Shown in pieces: positions 1 through 9,562 of a stretch of DNA of 64,000 nucleotides. The position numbers were made by a program, and so were the translations under genes. The notes beneath the pieces are model-generated. The model saw only the letters and a list, made by a program, of their open reading frames with translations. It was not told the origin of the DNA and searched no databases. Position 1 is the stretch's first letter; each line of letters begins with the position of its first letter. This DNA is from Vibrio chagasii (GTDB lineage: Bacteria; Pseudomonadota; Gammaproteobacteria; Enterobacterales; Vibrionaceae): assembly GCA_041879415.1 (NCBI GenBank), contig CP090852.1, positions 310,001-374,000 on the forward strand, read 5' to 3'.

Positions 1-338
1 TAAAGCCCGATAGAGAAGTGCGCGACTCTATCAAAATTGTTGCGCTCAGAGCCAATTAACTGATTAAACCAATCGAACGGTACTTCCGCAAAAGTGTACT
101 TAGCGCCAATCGTGTGCAGTGCTAACCAAATGAACATCAAAACATAAGCGGTTTTTGAAAACGTTAATTTAGTCGATAACCACCAAATCCCGACAAGAAT
201 CAGTAGGGCGGGTACGATTTCTGCGATCCAAACTGCTCTTGAAGACGGTGCAAACGCTGAGAATAGAAAAACAACGAGATACAACGCAGTGAGCGAGAGT
301 AGAGGTCTATTTTGAGCAAGTGGCGTAATTGTCATCAT
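1..338 (-). CDS. YjdF/DUF2238-like integral membrane protein (N-terminal part only)
   Basis: The reverse strand is open from an ATG at 338 to the window edge, so only about 112 N-terminal residues are present. The translation is strongly hydrophobic, with about three membrane helices (LTALYLVVFLFSAFA, IVPALLILVGIWWL, AYVLMFIWLALHTIGA), then a conserved-looking KYTFAEVPFDWF stretch and an FDRVAHF segment. This pattern matches my memory of the E. coli YjdF (DUF2238) family of inner-membrane proteins of unknown function. Two ATG codons are adjacent (338 and 335); the AGGA upstream is better spaced for the second. The gene is divergent from the oxygenase at 535. Family call is from recognition, not search. 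Confidence 0.75.
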   Translation of the reverse strand, partial: MMTITPLAQNRPLLSLTALYLVVFLFSAFAPSSRAVWIAEIVPALLILVGIWWLSTKLTFSKTAYVLMFIWLALHTIGAKYTFAEVPFDWFNQLIGSERNNFDRVAHFSIGL

Positions 339-534
339 CAGATCCTATATAAGTTTGATGTATAGTTACACAATAATGAACACTGTTCAATTGGGTTTTA
401 ATTACCAAAATTGTTGAAAAGTAGCGTTATCGCCCAGTATCTAGACAAACGGTTGCGAGAGTTTCACTAAAGTTTGATTTACAACAAAGCGATCCATAAA
501 ATCCCCGTATCACTACATAACAAGAAAGAAAGTC

Positions 535-1374
535 ATGAAACTGGAAACTGTCGATTATCTTGCTGACGACGCAGCAGAACAATTTGTTCGCTCTTTACGT
601 GAAACTGGATTTGGCGTACTGAAAAACCACCCAATCCCGAAAGAGCTTGTTGAGTCAATTTACGAGAACTGGTACCAATTCTTTATCTCTGAGGAGAAAG
701 AGAACTTCCACTTCAATGTTGAAACACAAGATGGCTATTTTCCACCTTCAGTGTCTGAAGTTGCAAAGGGCCACACGGTAAAAGACATTAAAGAGTACTT
801 CCACGTGTACCCTTGGGGTCAAATTCCTGAGCAGCTTAAAGAGCAGATTCTAGATTACTACCAACGCGCTAATGCTTTTGCTCAAGAGCTATTAGGTTGG
901 GTTGAAGCTCACGCACCTCAAGAAGTACAAGAAAAGTTCTCTATCGCTCTATCAGAAATGATCAACGGCAGCGAACAAACTCTACTTCGCGTACTTCACT
1001 ACCCACCAATGCAAGGTGATGAGGAACCAGGAGCTATCCGTGCTGCAGCACACGAAGACATTAACCTTCTTACTGTGCTACCTGCAGCGAACGAGCCAGG
1101 CCTACAAGTTAAATCTCAAAACAACGAGTGGCTTGATGTACCGTGTGACTTCGGCAACATGATCATCAACATCGGTGATATGCTTCAAGAAGCGTCTGGT
1201 GGCTACTTCCCATCAACGACTCACCGTGTAATTAACCCAACTGGCGCACGCCAAGAAAAATCACGCATCTCACTGCCTCTTTTCTTGCACCCTAAACCAG
1301 AAGTGGTTCTATCTGAAAAGTACACAGCAAATGAGTACCTAATGGAGCGCTTAAGAGAACTAGGCGTTATCTAA
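535..1374 (+). CDS. Isopenicillin-N-synthase-like 2-oxoglutarate/Fe(II) oxygenase
   Basis: A soluble 279-residue protein of the isopenicillin N synthase/2OG-Fe(II) dioxygenase superfamily. The iron-binding facial triad can be read as H-x-D in AAHEDINLLTVLP (about residues 178-181) and the distal histidine in TTHRVINP (about 231), followed by the 2-oxoglutarate-binding Arg in SRISLPLF (about 244-246). Length is normal for the family, whose members hydroxylate or desaturate small molecules; the substrate cannot be told from sequence. An AAGAAAG sequence precedes the ATG. It stands alone, divergent from the YjdF-like gene and closed by a terminator at 1395, so it is probably monocistronic. Confidence 0.85.
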   Translation: MKLETVDYLADDAAEQFVRSLRETGFGVLKNHPIPKELVESIYENWYQFFISEEKENFHFNVETQDGYFPPSVSEVAKGHTVKDIKEYFHVYPWGQIPEQLKEQILDYYQRANAFAQELLGWVEAHAPQEVQEKFSIALSEMINGSEQTLLRVLHYPPMQGDEEPGAIRAAAHEDINLLTVLPAANEPGLQVKSQNNEWLDVPCDFGNMIINIGDMLQEASGGYFPSTTHRVINPTGARQEKSRISLPLFLHPKPEVVLSEKYTANEYLMERLRELGVI

Positions 1375-1394
1375 TTAGTCAGACTTCATACTCT

Positions 1395-1421
1395 AAAGGC
1401 CAGCATCACGCTGGCCTTTTT
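1395..1421 (+). terminator. Rho-independent terminator after the oxygenase gene
   Basis: Stem GGCCAGC/GCTGGCC with a 5-nt loop, preceded by A residues and followed by five T residues, 21 bases after the stop codon. Confidence 0.9.
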
Positions 1422-1537
1422 GTTGTTAGAACATACAACTAATTGAAATTTGTTTATTTTGAAACTCGACAAACCGCGATAGATCGCTTTCAATTAATAA
1501 TACACACAAATGCATATGGTAGCGGGCCCAATCAATT

Positions 1538-2173
1538 ATGTTAGACAACCCAGACTCATCGAGCCAACAAGACATAAGCCGTCATTTTTATGCTCACATG
1601 GAAAACCCGTTGCTCTGGCCGATAATGGAAGTCCTCAAACAAAAGCCAAGTGGGTGGAAAGTGCATACCTTGGCCACGCACCTTAATGAACTCGGTTTCG
1701 TTCCAGTATTAGACCAAACCCCAGAGAAGGAGTTATTCAAGAAGAACTTCTTAATCATGAATGCGCTATACCAACTGCAAGAAACACTCTACCCAGATAA
1801 TTGGCTTCAAGTTCAGGCGATGGACATAGAGCTAATGTGTGGCCGATATCATGGAAGTACACACGCTATTGACCACCAAGACCCGTTGCGTGAGTACTAT
1901 ATCGACTGGTCAAACTATGAGGCCGAAGAGGGTGAAGTTAGAAGGCTATTGAATGAGTTTTGGACTCGATATAAAAAGTATGTGGGTGGTGTCGAAACTG
2001 ACATGGATCGAAGCCGCGCATTGAGTCTGTTTGAATTACCGCTCGACGCTTCCCCAGAGGAAATTCGTAAGCAGTGGAGAAGGCTAGCACTGCGCTGGCA
2101 CCCAGATCGAGATCAAGGTAACACGGCTCAGTTTCAAAGATTGTGCGAAGCGTGGCACGTCTTGCGAAGCTAA
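1538..2173 (+). CDS. DnaJ-related protein with C-terminal J domain
   Basis: 211 residues. The C-terminal 55 residues form a J domain: LFELPLDASPEEIRKQWRRLALRWHPDRDQGN contains the HPD tripeptide (near residue 189) needed to stimulate Hsp70 ATPase. The N-terminal 140 residues (LLWPIMEVLKQKPSGWKVHTL..., then FLIMNALYQLQETLYPDN) resemble the conserved N-terminal region of gammaproteobacterial DNA-J-related proteins, whose role is not established. No membrane segment is visible, so it is probably a cytosolic co-chaperone. The ATG at 1538 has a weak ribosome site; an in-frame upstream start was not seen. A shared terminator separates it from the convergent PBP2 gene. Confidence 0.85.
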   Translation: MLDNPDSSSQQDISRHFYAHMENPLLWPIMEVLKQKPSGWKVHTLATHLNELGFVPVLDQTPEKELFKKNFLIMNALYQLQETLYPDNWLQVQAMDIELMCGRYHGSTHAIDHQDPLREYYIDWSNYEAEEGEVRRLLNEFWTRYKKYVGGVETDMDRSRALSLFELPLDASPEEIRKQWRRLALRWHPDRDQGNTAQFQRLCEAWHVLRS

Positions 2174-2209
2174 AATTCTCAGTTAGATGTATTGTGGTTT
2201 ATGAACGAC

Positions 2210-2240
2210 AAAGCCCCACTTTAGACAAGTGGGGCTTTTT
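2210..2240. terminator. Bidirectional terminator between DnaJ-related gene and PBP2 gene
   Basis: Stem AAAGCCCCACT/AGTGGGGCTTT with A-run on the left and T-run on the right; lies between two convergent genes, so it can serve both. Confidence 0.85.
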
Positions 2241-2252
2241 ACGTTTTATCAG

Positions 2253-4151
2253 TTATGAGTGACCTTTACTCACACCGCTTTTATGTTCGAATGCGTAATC
2301 AAGCACTTTACGGATGTACGGCGCACCGACCTTAGAACCACCATTACCATGCTCAATAACGACAGTGGCAACATAATCCGGATGTTCATAAGGCGCAAAG
2401 GCAGTGTAGAGCGCATGGTCGAGTAGATGCCTTTCAAGCTTTTTGGAGTTGTACACCTGATCTTTTGCCAAGCCAAATACTTGCGATGTACCCGACTTAC
2501 CACCACTTGTGTACTTGGTTCCTTTAAATGCTCTCCTGCCGCTACCACGGCTGCCATGGTTCACTAGTCGCATCGCATTAATCGACACATCCCAGATCTT
2601 GTCTGGAACTTCGTCAATAGATGGCATTTGCTTTGGTTCTACTAGCTGTTGGGTCTCAAAGTCTTCACCATGATCGAGTGTTGCTCGCAGTATATGGGGA
2701 GGCATGACCTTCCCGTGATTGACTAACACAGAGGTTGCTTTCGCAAGTTGCAGCGGGGTCGAAGTCCAGTACCCTTGTCCAATACCGATCGGTACCGTGT
2801 CACCTTGATACCAGGGCGTTCGGTAGCGCATCATCTTCCAATCTCGAGTCGGCATGTTGGCGTTACTTTCTTCGTATATGTCGATACCTGATGGCTTACC
2901 AAATCCAAAACGGTTCATCCATGTACTGATCCGATCGATACCTAGGTCAAATGCCACTTGATAGAAAAATGAATCCACAGACTCTTCAATTGCTTGTGTT
3001 ACGTCAACCGGACCATGGCCCCAACGCTTCCAGTCACGCCACGCTTTGGAGTTAGACTTAGAACCTGGGATACGCCAAACACCGTGGTCATTACGAATGG
3101 TATTTTCTGAAATTACATGCTCTTCCAAGCCTGCAACAGCCATGAACGGCTTTACAGTAGAAGCAGGCGGATAAACACCTAGCGTTGCTCTGTTTACCAA
3201 TGGATGGGCAGGGTCATTGAGTAGTGTTTGGTAATTCTTACTAGAAATGCCATCAACGAAAAGGTTAGGGTCGTAACTCGGGCTTGATGCCATTGCTAAA
3301 ACACTGTTGTCTTTCGGGTCGAGAATAACCGCGCTACCAGTGCGATGGTCAAGCTGCTCAAACGCGTACTTTTGCAGTTCAAGATCAATGTTGAGCACTA
3401 TGTCTTTCCCGGCTACTGGTGGAACATATTTTATGGTTCTGACGACACGGCCCCGGCTATTTACCTCAACCTCTTGATAGCCTTTTTGACCATGAAGTAT
3501 ATCTTCGTAGTATCGCTCAACACCAAGCTTACCGATGATAGTTGTTGCTTGATAATTCGCTTCTTTGCCTTGTTCTTCTAGTTTTCTTAGGTCGTTGTCA
3601 TTGATGTGTGCAACGTAGCCTAATACATGGGTCAGTACTTCACCGTTAGGGTAGAAACGCTTTAAGCTGGTATCGATTGTCAGTCCTGGAAACAAGTATT
3701 GGTGAACCGAGAATTTTGCGATCTCTTTTTCCGTCAGATTCTCTAATATCGTAACGGACTTAAAGCGACGGGTATTGCGATAGCGCTTTTTAAAACGCGT
3801 AATTTGCTCTTCACTCAGTGGAATGTACTCGTTGAGCTTGCTCAGCATCACGTCTACATCTTTTGTTTGCTCAGGGATCATGGTGAGTGAAAACACCAGT
3901 TTGTTTTCAGCCAACAACACACCATTTCTGTCGTAGATTAGGCCTCGCGTAGGGGCGATAGGGAGCACTTTAATTCGGTTCCCGTCAGCGCGGGTTTGGT
4001 AGCTATCAAAGTTTTGAACTTGGAGTCGGTATAGGTTACCGACTAAGACGAGAGTGAAAAGCAGAATACCTATGAATGCGACAATAACACGATTTCTAAA
4101 CAGGTTTACTTCACTTTTATGATCACGCATTTTTACGCGTTTGTGGTACAT
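2253..4151 (-). CDS. mrdA: Penicillin-binding protein 2 (peptidoglycan transpeptidase), stand-alone copy
   Basis: Class B PBP, close in length and sequence to E. coli PBP2. One N-terminal membrane helix (about residues 22-43), the dimerisation/pedestal domain (VLPIAPTRGLIYDRNGVLLAEN), and a transpeptidase domain with the catalytic SxxK motif in YPPASTVKPF, an S-x-D motif in EESVDSFFYQ (PBP2s have SAD here) and KSGT near residue 552. It would cross-link lateral-wall peptidoglycan in the periplasm with a RodA partner. Unusually, neither rodA, rlmH, rlpA nor dacA is adjacent, so this is either a second PBP2 or a relocated one. The first possible start is TTG at 4154; ATG at 4151 is preferred. 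Confidence 0.9.
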   Translation of the reverse strand: MYHKRVKMRDHKSEVNLFRNRVIVAFIGILLFTLVLVGNLYRLQVQNFDSYQTRADGNRIKVLPIAPTRGLIYDRNGVLLAENKLVFSLTMIPEQTKDVDVMLSKLNEYIPLSEEQITRFKKRYRNTRRFKSVTILENLTEKEIAKFSVHQYLFPGLTIDTSLKRFYPNGEVLTHVLGYVAHINDNDLRKLEEQGKEANYQATTIIGKLGVERYYEDILHGQKGYQEVEVNSRGRVVRTIKYVPPVAGKDIVLNIDLELQKYAFEQLDHRTGSAVILDPKDNSVLAMASSPSYDPNLFVDGISSKNYQTLLNDPAHPLVNRATLGVYPPASTVKPFMAVAGLEEHVISENTIRNDHGVWRIPGSKSNSKAWRDWKRWGHGPVDVTQAIEESVDSFFYQVAFDLGIDRISTWMNRFGFGKPSGIDIYEESNANMPTRDWKMMRYRTPWYQGDTVPIGIGQGYWTSTPLQLAKATSVLVNHGKVMPPHILRATLDHGEDFETQQLVEPKQMPSIDEVPDKIWDVSINAMRLVNHGSRGSGRRAFKGTKYTSGGKSGTSQVFGLAKDQVYNSKKLERHLLDHALYTAFAPYEHPDYVATVVIEHGNGGSKVGAPYIRKVLDYAFEHKSGVSKGHS

Positions 4152-4370
4152 CAAATCTTAGCCTGTTACATTTAGTTACACTTGTTTAGGCGGACTTTAC
4201 CATAGCTTCGTAAAAACAATGTCATGTTTTATGAGCTTCTCAAAGATAAGCAGAGTTATATAAATCATGGGCAAGGAAACGTAGAGCGATAACCAGCGTA
4301 TTAATCGAGCACAAAGCTCGTTACTCAACATTTATGGTTCGATAGTGTCCGTTCTTAGATGAGTACGAAT

Positions 4371-4402
4371 AAAAACGGCCCCCATCTTTGGGAGCCGTTA
4401 TT
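4371..4402 (-). terminator. Terminator of the ABC-class ATPase gene
   Basis: On the reverse strand ACGGCTCCC and GGGGGCCGT form a stem around AAAGAT, followed by a T-run; 17 bases past the stop codon at 4419. Confidence 0.8.
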
Positions 4403-4418
4403 TGAGATTAATTAGAAC

Positions 4419-6074
4419 TTAGTTCGAAGGCTTGAACTGAGATTTACGCATGCGGTTAAGAGCCGCCATAACATCCAATGTTCTTGGTTTCGCTAAGTCA
4501 CCGTAGTTAGGCATATTTTGGTGCCAATCATTACCTAGAATCGCGTTAAACTCTTTAGCAGGATTGTTCGACCAGCCCGGCGTTTGTGCAAACTGGAACC
4601 ACGCCCAACCAATCGCGTTGACTTCAGACGTTGATTCAAGTTGCTCTAGTGCAGATAGGTCAGCGAACTCTTTACCAAAACGCAAAGACTCTTTGCCTTT
4701 AGCACTTACACGGAACTTACCATCAGTAAGGATGTTCATCAGTGATGCACGGTTCAGTGAACGAGGAACAAACATCTCTAATGGTGTTTCACACTCGTTA
4801 GTACGCTGAGTAGGGTGCTGGGCAATCACATCTTTTGCTTTCTCTGTCACATCTACTGCTTGGTAGTCGTGCATTTGGATCACAGTGTCTGCAACGTCAA
4901 GGTAATCACCAGAACCGCCCATAACGACGATGGTAGAGATTTCCATTTCATCACGTAGCTGGCCAATACGGTCTACAAGAGGAGTAATCGGCTCGGCACC
5001 TTTAGAAACCAACGCCTGCATACGCTCATCGCGGATCATAAAATTGGTCGCAGATGTATCTTCATCAATCAATAAGGTTTGAACACCGGCTTCAATCGAC
5101 TCTTGTAGCCAAGCGGCTTGAGAGGTAGAGCCCGAAGCATCTTGAGTACTGAAATCAGACGTATCTTTCTTCATCGGAAGATGATTGATGTAGTTAGACA
5201 GATTTAAGCTGTGCACACATCGGCCATCTTCAGCGCGAATCTTCATGGTATCAATCGCAGTCACAATGCCTTCACGGCCATCACCAGGAATATGGTTGTA
5301 GATAGAACGCTCAACCGCATTCAATAGTGTCGATTTGCCGTGGAAACCACCACCAACGATCAATGTAATGCCTTTAGGAATGCCTAAGCCTGTTACGTCG
5401 CCTTGGTTTGGCGTGTTTAAGGTAACGCTCAGAGATTCTGGAGCTGTGAAAGGAACCGCATCTTTCATTGGAAGGTCACAGTTACCCGCGATACGTGGTA
5501 ATACACTGCCATTTGCCACAAATGCCGCTAGGTTATGCTCATCTAGCTGTGCACGTAGTGCTTCTTGGTCTTCGATCGTTTCACAGTGTTTGATCATTGC
5601 ATCGATATTCAGTTCACGCTCTAGCGTTGCTCGGCGGATAAACTTCGGCAGGTAGAAGGTGATGATATTGTTCGCTTTCTTTGCAAGAATGCTACGACCA
5701 TCAGCAGGTAGGTTAATACGGAAACGAATTTCGATACCGTGCTCAGTAAACACAACGGCAGTGTTGTCGAGTACTGTTTGACCCGTTAATGCAATAGAAA
5801 CGGTCGCTTCTTGTTTTGCGAACTCAGCAAAGCTACGTGCAATAAAGTCACGAGCCGCTACTTGGTATTCATAAGACTTTTCTTTCAGCCAATCTAACCC
5901 AGTTAACGACCACGCGCGTGTTGCACGAAAACGAGAAGCTGACGCGTATGGGTCACCTTGAATGTGGTCGATGTGTAATTCGAAATCAGCAAAGTCGTAT
6001 TGACCTTTAATTTGTTGATATGCACGGTAGTTTTGTTTTTCGAGCTTTTTAAGCTTTGCAGTCAACTGATCCAT
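4419..6074 (-). CDS. Predicted ABC-class ATPase (COG3044/DUF2791-type P-loop protein)
   Basis: A 551-residue cytosolic protein. A Walker A motif is read at about residues 241-249 (GGGFHGKST) and a Walker B-like segment at 333-339 (TLLIDED), followed by SATNFMIRDERMQALV. This arrangement, with a long N-terminal region and no membrane partner, is that of the family described as predicted ATPases of the ABC class (COG3044). Their substrate and role are unknown to me. The ATG at 6074 begins MDQLTAKLKKLEKQNYRAYQ. Monocistronic: long untranslated flanks on both sides and a terminator downstream. Confidence 0.8.
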   Translation of the reverse strand: MDQLTAKLKKLEKQNYRAYQQIKGQYDFADFELHIDHIQGDPYASASRFRATRAWSLTGLDWLKEKSYEYQVAARDFIARSFAEFAKQEATVSIALTGQTVLDNTAVVFTEHGIEIRFRINLPADGRSILAKKANNIITFYLPKFIRRATLERELNIDAMIKHCETIEDQEALRAQLDEHNLAAFVANGSVLPRIAGNCDLPMKDAVPFTAPESLSVTLNTPNQGDVTGLGIPKGITLIVGGGFHGKSTLLNAVERSIYNHIPGDGREGIVTAIDTMKIRAEDGRCVHSLNLSNYINHLPMKKDTSDFSTQDASGSTSQAAWLQESIEAGVQTLLIDEDTSATNFMIRDERMQALVSKGAEPITPLVDRIGQLRDEMEISTIVVMGGSGDYLDVADTVIQMHDYQAVDVTEKAKDVIAQHPTQRTNECETPLEMFVPRSLNRASLMNILTDGKFRVSAKGKESLRFGKEFADLSALEQLESTSEVNAIGWAWFQFAQTPGWSNNPAKEFNAILGNDWHQNMPNYGDLAKPRTLDVMAALNRMRKSQFKPSN

Positions 6075-6194
6075 AACGAGGAATGCCTATATAAAGGGGA
6101 AGATAAAAACAGAAAGGCGGCGATTATAAAAATCACCACCTATAGAGTAAAGAGAAACTAGGCCTAAATCCAAAACTAACTGTGCTTTTCTGCT

Positions 6195-8102
6195 TTAAGC
6201 GTAACGAGTTGTCCCTAAATAGTTTTGATTGACTAAGCTATGCTCGAATTCTTGGCATGGCATCGGTCTGCCATAAAGGTAACCCTGGCCAACATCACAG
6301 CCCTCATCAATAATAAACTGCTCCTGAACTTCTGATTCAATCCCTTCAATCATCACTTTCAGATCCAACTTTTTCGCGATCTGGACGATGGAACGGACAA
6401 TCTCAGAGTCTTCACTCGAGTCGAGCATCTGGTCGATGAAACTCTTATCAATCTTGATTGCATCAAATGGAAACTTCTTAAGGTAACTGAATGACGCGTA
6501 CCCGGTACCGAAATCATCTAGTGACAATGTCACGCCTATATCATGTAGTGTCTCAAGCGTGTTCTTTGCCACCACTTCATCTGCAATCAGTCCGCTTTCT
6601 GTCACTTCGAGTTCTAAGAAGTGAGGTTCAAGGTGATAGGTTTCTAGTAAATGAACGACTTGCTCAGCAAAGTGCGCGTTCTTGAGCTGCACCGCAGACA
6701 CATTAACCGCCATCTTAAAATCTTCAACGTATTCAGACCATTCTTTGGCTTTTTCAATCGCATTACGCAGTACAAAGCTACCGACCTCAAAAATCAATCC
6801 GTTCTGCTCGGCCATGTGAATCAACGTTTCGTTAGAAATGTCCCCTAAAACAGGGTGTCGCCAACGAAGTAGAGCTTCGGCGCCCACCCAGCGGTGAGTT
6901 AACGGGCACACTTTAGGTTGGAAATAGAGCATCAAGTCATCGTTACGTACCGCTTGCAGCAAATAACCTTCGATCTTGTTGATATGGCTTTGCTCGTCAG
7001 TATGAGACTGAGAGTAGTAGGCAAACTTTTGTCCGGAATCTTTGCATGCGAGCATAGCTTCAGAGGATTTCTGGAGAATGCTCTCAGCATCGTCTTCACT
7101 ATTGGTGGTCGCAATGCCGATAAACGCGTGCAGGTGAACTTTATCCTTATCTATGTCGAATTCGGAGTGACCAACCTTTACCAGTGTTTGACAAAGCTCT
7201 TCGAGGCGATGGTGCAAATCCTTAACGCTGAACGCCAATACCAAATCAACAGAAGTAGGGCGTGCTGTTAATACGTCGATATCAGAAATGCTGTCGATAC
7301 GTTTTCGGTACTCCACCAAAACTTTGTCTAACGCGTTGTAGCCATATCGCGCTTGTATACGCCTCCCGTTAGTAAAGCCGATATGAATGACGGCGAATGA
7401 ACAATCAGTAAGTCGACGTTGTGATGATAGTTTGTGATTAAGACGCGACTCAAACGCATTGCGGTTCAAGAAGCCGGTTCCGAGATCGTGGTTCTTTTGA
7501 AAATTGATTTTTTGTTCAGCCGCTTTGCGCTTATCAATCTCTTGATTCAATGAATAATTCAGACTGGCGAGATCTTTAGTTCGTGTGTAGACGCGATTTT
7601 TTAAGTCGCGATTCATTTGAGCTAACTTTGCATGTTGGAAAAGGGTTTTAAGCTGAGATTCTATTGAGGTACGAAAGCTCTCAAGTAGTTTGATATAAGT
7701 GGGCGTATAGTGATTTTCCTTCGAGTCCAAGATGCAAATGGTTCCGAAGATTTCGCCATTTGGCCAAAGGAGGGGAATACCACAATAAGAGACCAAGCCC
7801 AGTTCAATATCGGGGTTGTTTTCCCATGATGGATCTTTGAGCGCATTCGGTACGAGTAGGCGCCGTTGCGATTCCATTACTGTTTCACAATAAAGCCCGT
7901 TGCCTAACTTTTCTGAGTCACCTTTATTGTAAGGGTTGTTCTCGCTATGACTTGTTGAGAATACTTCAATGTAATTTGAGTGAACACGCATAATAAGCGC
8001 AGCTGGCACTTGAGTAATTTGAGCTAAGAGATCGACAATATTTTGCCAACCGTGCTCCATATCGTCTGGGATATCTAAATCGAGTGTTTTTATTTTCTTC
8101 AT
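6195..8102 (-). CDS. GAF / degenerate GGDEF / EAL c-di-GMP phosphodiesterase
   Basis: From the ATG at 8102 (SD CGGAG; an in-frame TTG at 8117 is less likely) the product is 635 residues. Order: GAF domain (about 15-150, with PYNKGDSEKLGNGLYCETV and YCGIPLLWPNGEIFGTICILD), coiled coil (about 155-200), a GGDEF-like domain (200-370) in which the signature is replaced by TSVDL, then an EAL domain (380-620). EAL catalytic features are all readable: EALLR at 409, NVS, EVTES near 499, DDFGTGY at 529 and KIDKSFI. So it should hydrolyse c-di-GMP, with the cyclase domain inactive and possibly regulatory. No membrane segment; cytosolic. It lies alone between the ATPase gene and fabV. Confidence 0.9.
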   Translation of the reverse strand: MKKIKTLDLDIPDDMEHGWQNIVDLLAQITQVPAALIMRVHSNYIEVFSTSHSENNPYNKGDSEKLGNGLYCETVMESQRRLLVPNALKDPSWENNPDIELGLVSYCGIPLLWPNGEIFGTICILDSKENHYTPTYIKLLESFRTSIESQLKTLFQHAKLAQMNRDLKNRVYTRTKDLASLNYSLNQEIDKRKAAEQKINFQKNHDLGTGFLNRNAFESRLNHKLSSQRRLTDCSFAVIHIGFTNGRRIQARYGYNALDKVLVEYRKRIDSISDIDVLTARPTSVDLVLAFSVKDLHHRLEELCQTLVKVGHSEFDIDKDKVHLHAFIGIATTNSEDDAESILQKSSEAMLACKDSGQKFAYYSQSHTDEQSHINKIEGYLLQAVRNDDLMLYFQPKVCPLTHRWVGAEALLRWRHPVLGDISNETLIHMAEQNGLIFEVGSFVLRNAIEKAKEWSEYVEDFKMAVNVSAVQLKNAHFAEQVVHLLETYHLEPHFLELEVTESGLIADEVVAKNTLETLHDIGVTLSLDDFGTGYASFSYLKKFPFDAIKIDKSFIDQMLDSSEDSEIVRSIVQIAKKLDLKVMIEGIESEVQEQFIIDEGCDVGQGYLYGRPMPCQEFEHSLVNQNYLGTTRYA

Positions 8103-8211
8103 ATGACTCCGAGTCAATTATGCTAAATGCATCAACACATCCTGTGTTAATTATGATGAACCAAATAAAACTGTGAATCTTACGTTAATTAAGTATAAGA
8201 AATGTTGCACA

Positions 8212-8241
8212 AAAAAACCTCGGCAATTTTGCAGAGGTTTT
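8212..8241 (-). terminator. Terminator downstream of fabV
   Basis: Reverse-strand stem AACCTCTGC/GCCGAGGTT with a long T-run, 40 bases past the fabV stop codon. Confidence 0.75.
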
Positions 8242-8281
8242 CAAATGTGAATATGGGTCTCAGTAATGAGATAAATTTCGA

Positions 8282-9481
8282 CTAAGGCTTTAATTTTATA
8301 AAGTCTTCACTATTCAGCTTCTTAGTGTAGTCGACTGATGGTTGTGCAAAGCCGTTTAGCTGCAAGAATTCATCTTTAAATCCTTGGTAATCACCTAGGG
8401 TTTGGAAGTTGTTTTCATCCATATTATCGAGCAACTCTGTCACATGGGCTTGCGTCTCTGGATCTAGTTCCCAGTCGTCCATTCGTATTAACCGCTCACC
8501 ATCAAGCGGTACTTTAGATTGACCATACAGCTTAGTGCTAAACAGGCGCTGCATTTGCTCGATACAGCCTTCATGCGTCTGTTTCTCTTTCATCACTTTG
8601 TACAACGCAAGCAAGTAAGGGCTTAAGCCTGGGATAAATACACTCGCTTTGGTCACCAATGCCTTACATACCGTCGCATAGGCATTGCCGCCAAAGTTAG
8701 CTAGCTCAAGGTTAAGCGCATGGCTGGTTTGATGAAGATCGATTTTTGCGCGACCTAAAGTACCGTCTAGATAAATAGGGTGTGTCACTTCAGGGCCAAC
8801 GTAGGAAAAGGCAATAGTTTTACAACCAGGAGCGATAGATTCGGCATTGATGAGTTCGTCTATCCAACTTTCCCAATCTTCGCCGCCCATGACTTTGAGA
8901 GTACTTTCTTCTTCCTCAGCCGTTGCCGCTTCAAGGGTGTTAGTAACCCAGCAATCATTTTCAAGCGAGATGGTCGCGCCTGTCACGCTTTCGCCAATAG
9001 GTTTGATAGCAGAACGCCAAAAATCATCAGAATCAGGTTTAGGGCGAAGGCCAGCAGCCAAACTGTAAATAACCAGATCAACTTCACCTTCGAAGTAGGT
9101 TTCTATCGCTTCAACAACTTGAGCGCGTGTTTCTTTAGAGAAGGCATCACCTACGATATTAATAGCCGTGCGCTGTTCGCGTTCCGCTTCTTTTTTAAAG
9201 TAGATGTTGTTGTACCAACCAGCACTGCCAAGGGATTTCTCGTTGGGACCACGTTCGAATGAGACGCCAATGGTGTCGGCTTGTGCACCACCAAAGGTTA
9301 GGGCGATACGAGCAGCAAGGCCGAAGCCTGAGGAAGCGCCGATGATTAAGACTCGTTTAGGGCCATCTTTGATTTGCGGCGCACTCTTAACGAATTTAAT
9401 TTGTTGCTTAACGGCTTCTTGACAGCCAATAGGGTGAGCGCTTTTAGCTACCACACCCTTGATAACAGGTTCGATCAGCAT
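8282..9481 (-). CDS. fabV: Enoyl-[acyl-carrier-protein] reductase FabV (NADH)
   Basis: 399 residues, the size typical of FabV rather than the shorter FabI. The Rossmann motif is KRVLIIGASSGFGLAARIAL (about 42-61). The active-site Y-x8-K motif of the FabV class is present as Tyr237 to Lys246 (YLDGTLGRAK). It catalyses the last reduction of the fatty acid elongation cycle, trans-2-enoyl-ACP to acyl-ACP. FabV enzymes were first defined in Vibrio cholerae and are known for low triclosan sensitivity. The ATG is preceded by TAAGG at good spacing. Single gene with its own terminator; tesA lies upstream on the same strand, 81 bases away. Confidence 0.95.
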   Translation of the reverse strand: MLIEPVIKGVVAKSAHPIGCQEAVKQQIKFVKSAPQIKDGPKRVLIIGASSGFGLAARIALTFGGAQADTIGVSFERGPNEKSLGSAGWYNNIYFKKEAEREQRTAINIVGDAFSKETRAQVVEAIETYFEGEVDLVIYSLAAGLRPKPDSDDFWRSAIKPIGESVTGATISLENDCWVTNTLEAATAEEEESTLKVMGGEDWESWIDELINAESIAPGCKTIAFSYVGPEVTHPIYLDGTLGRAKIDLHQTSHALNLELANFGGNAYATVCKALVTKASVFIPGLSPYLLALYKVMKEKQTHEGCIEQMQRLFSTKLYGQSKVPLDGERLIRMDDWELDPETQAHVTELLDNMDENNFQTLGDYQGFKDEFLQLNGFAQPSVDYTKKLNSEDFIKLKP

Positions 9482-9562
9482 AAATAACCTTACAGTTAAC
9501 GGTGATATGCATTCAGGCTAACGTAAAGCTGTGTAAAATTTATTGAGCTAGACCATTAAAAC

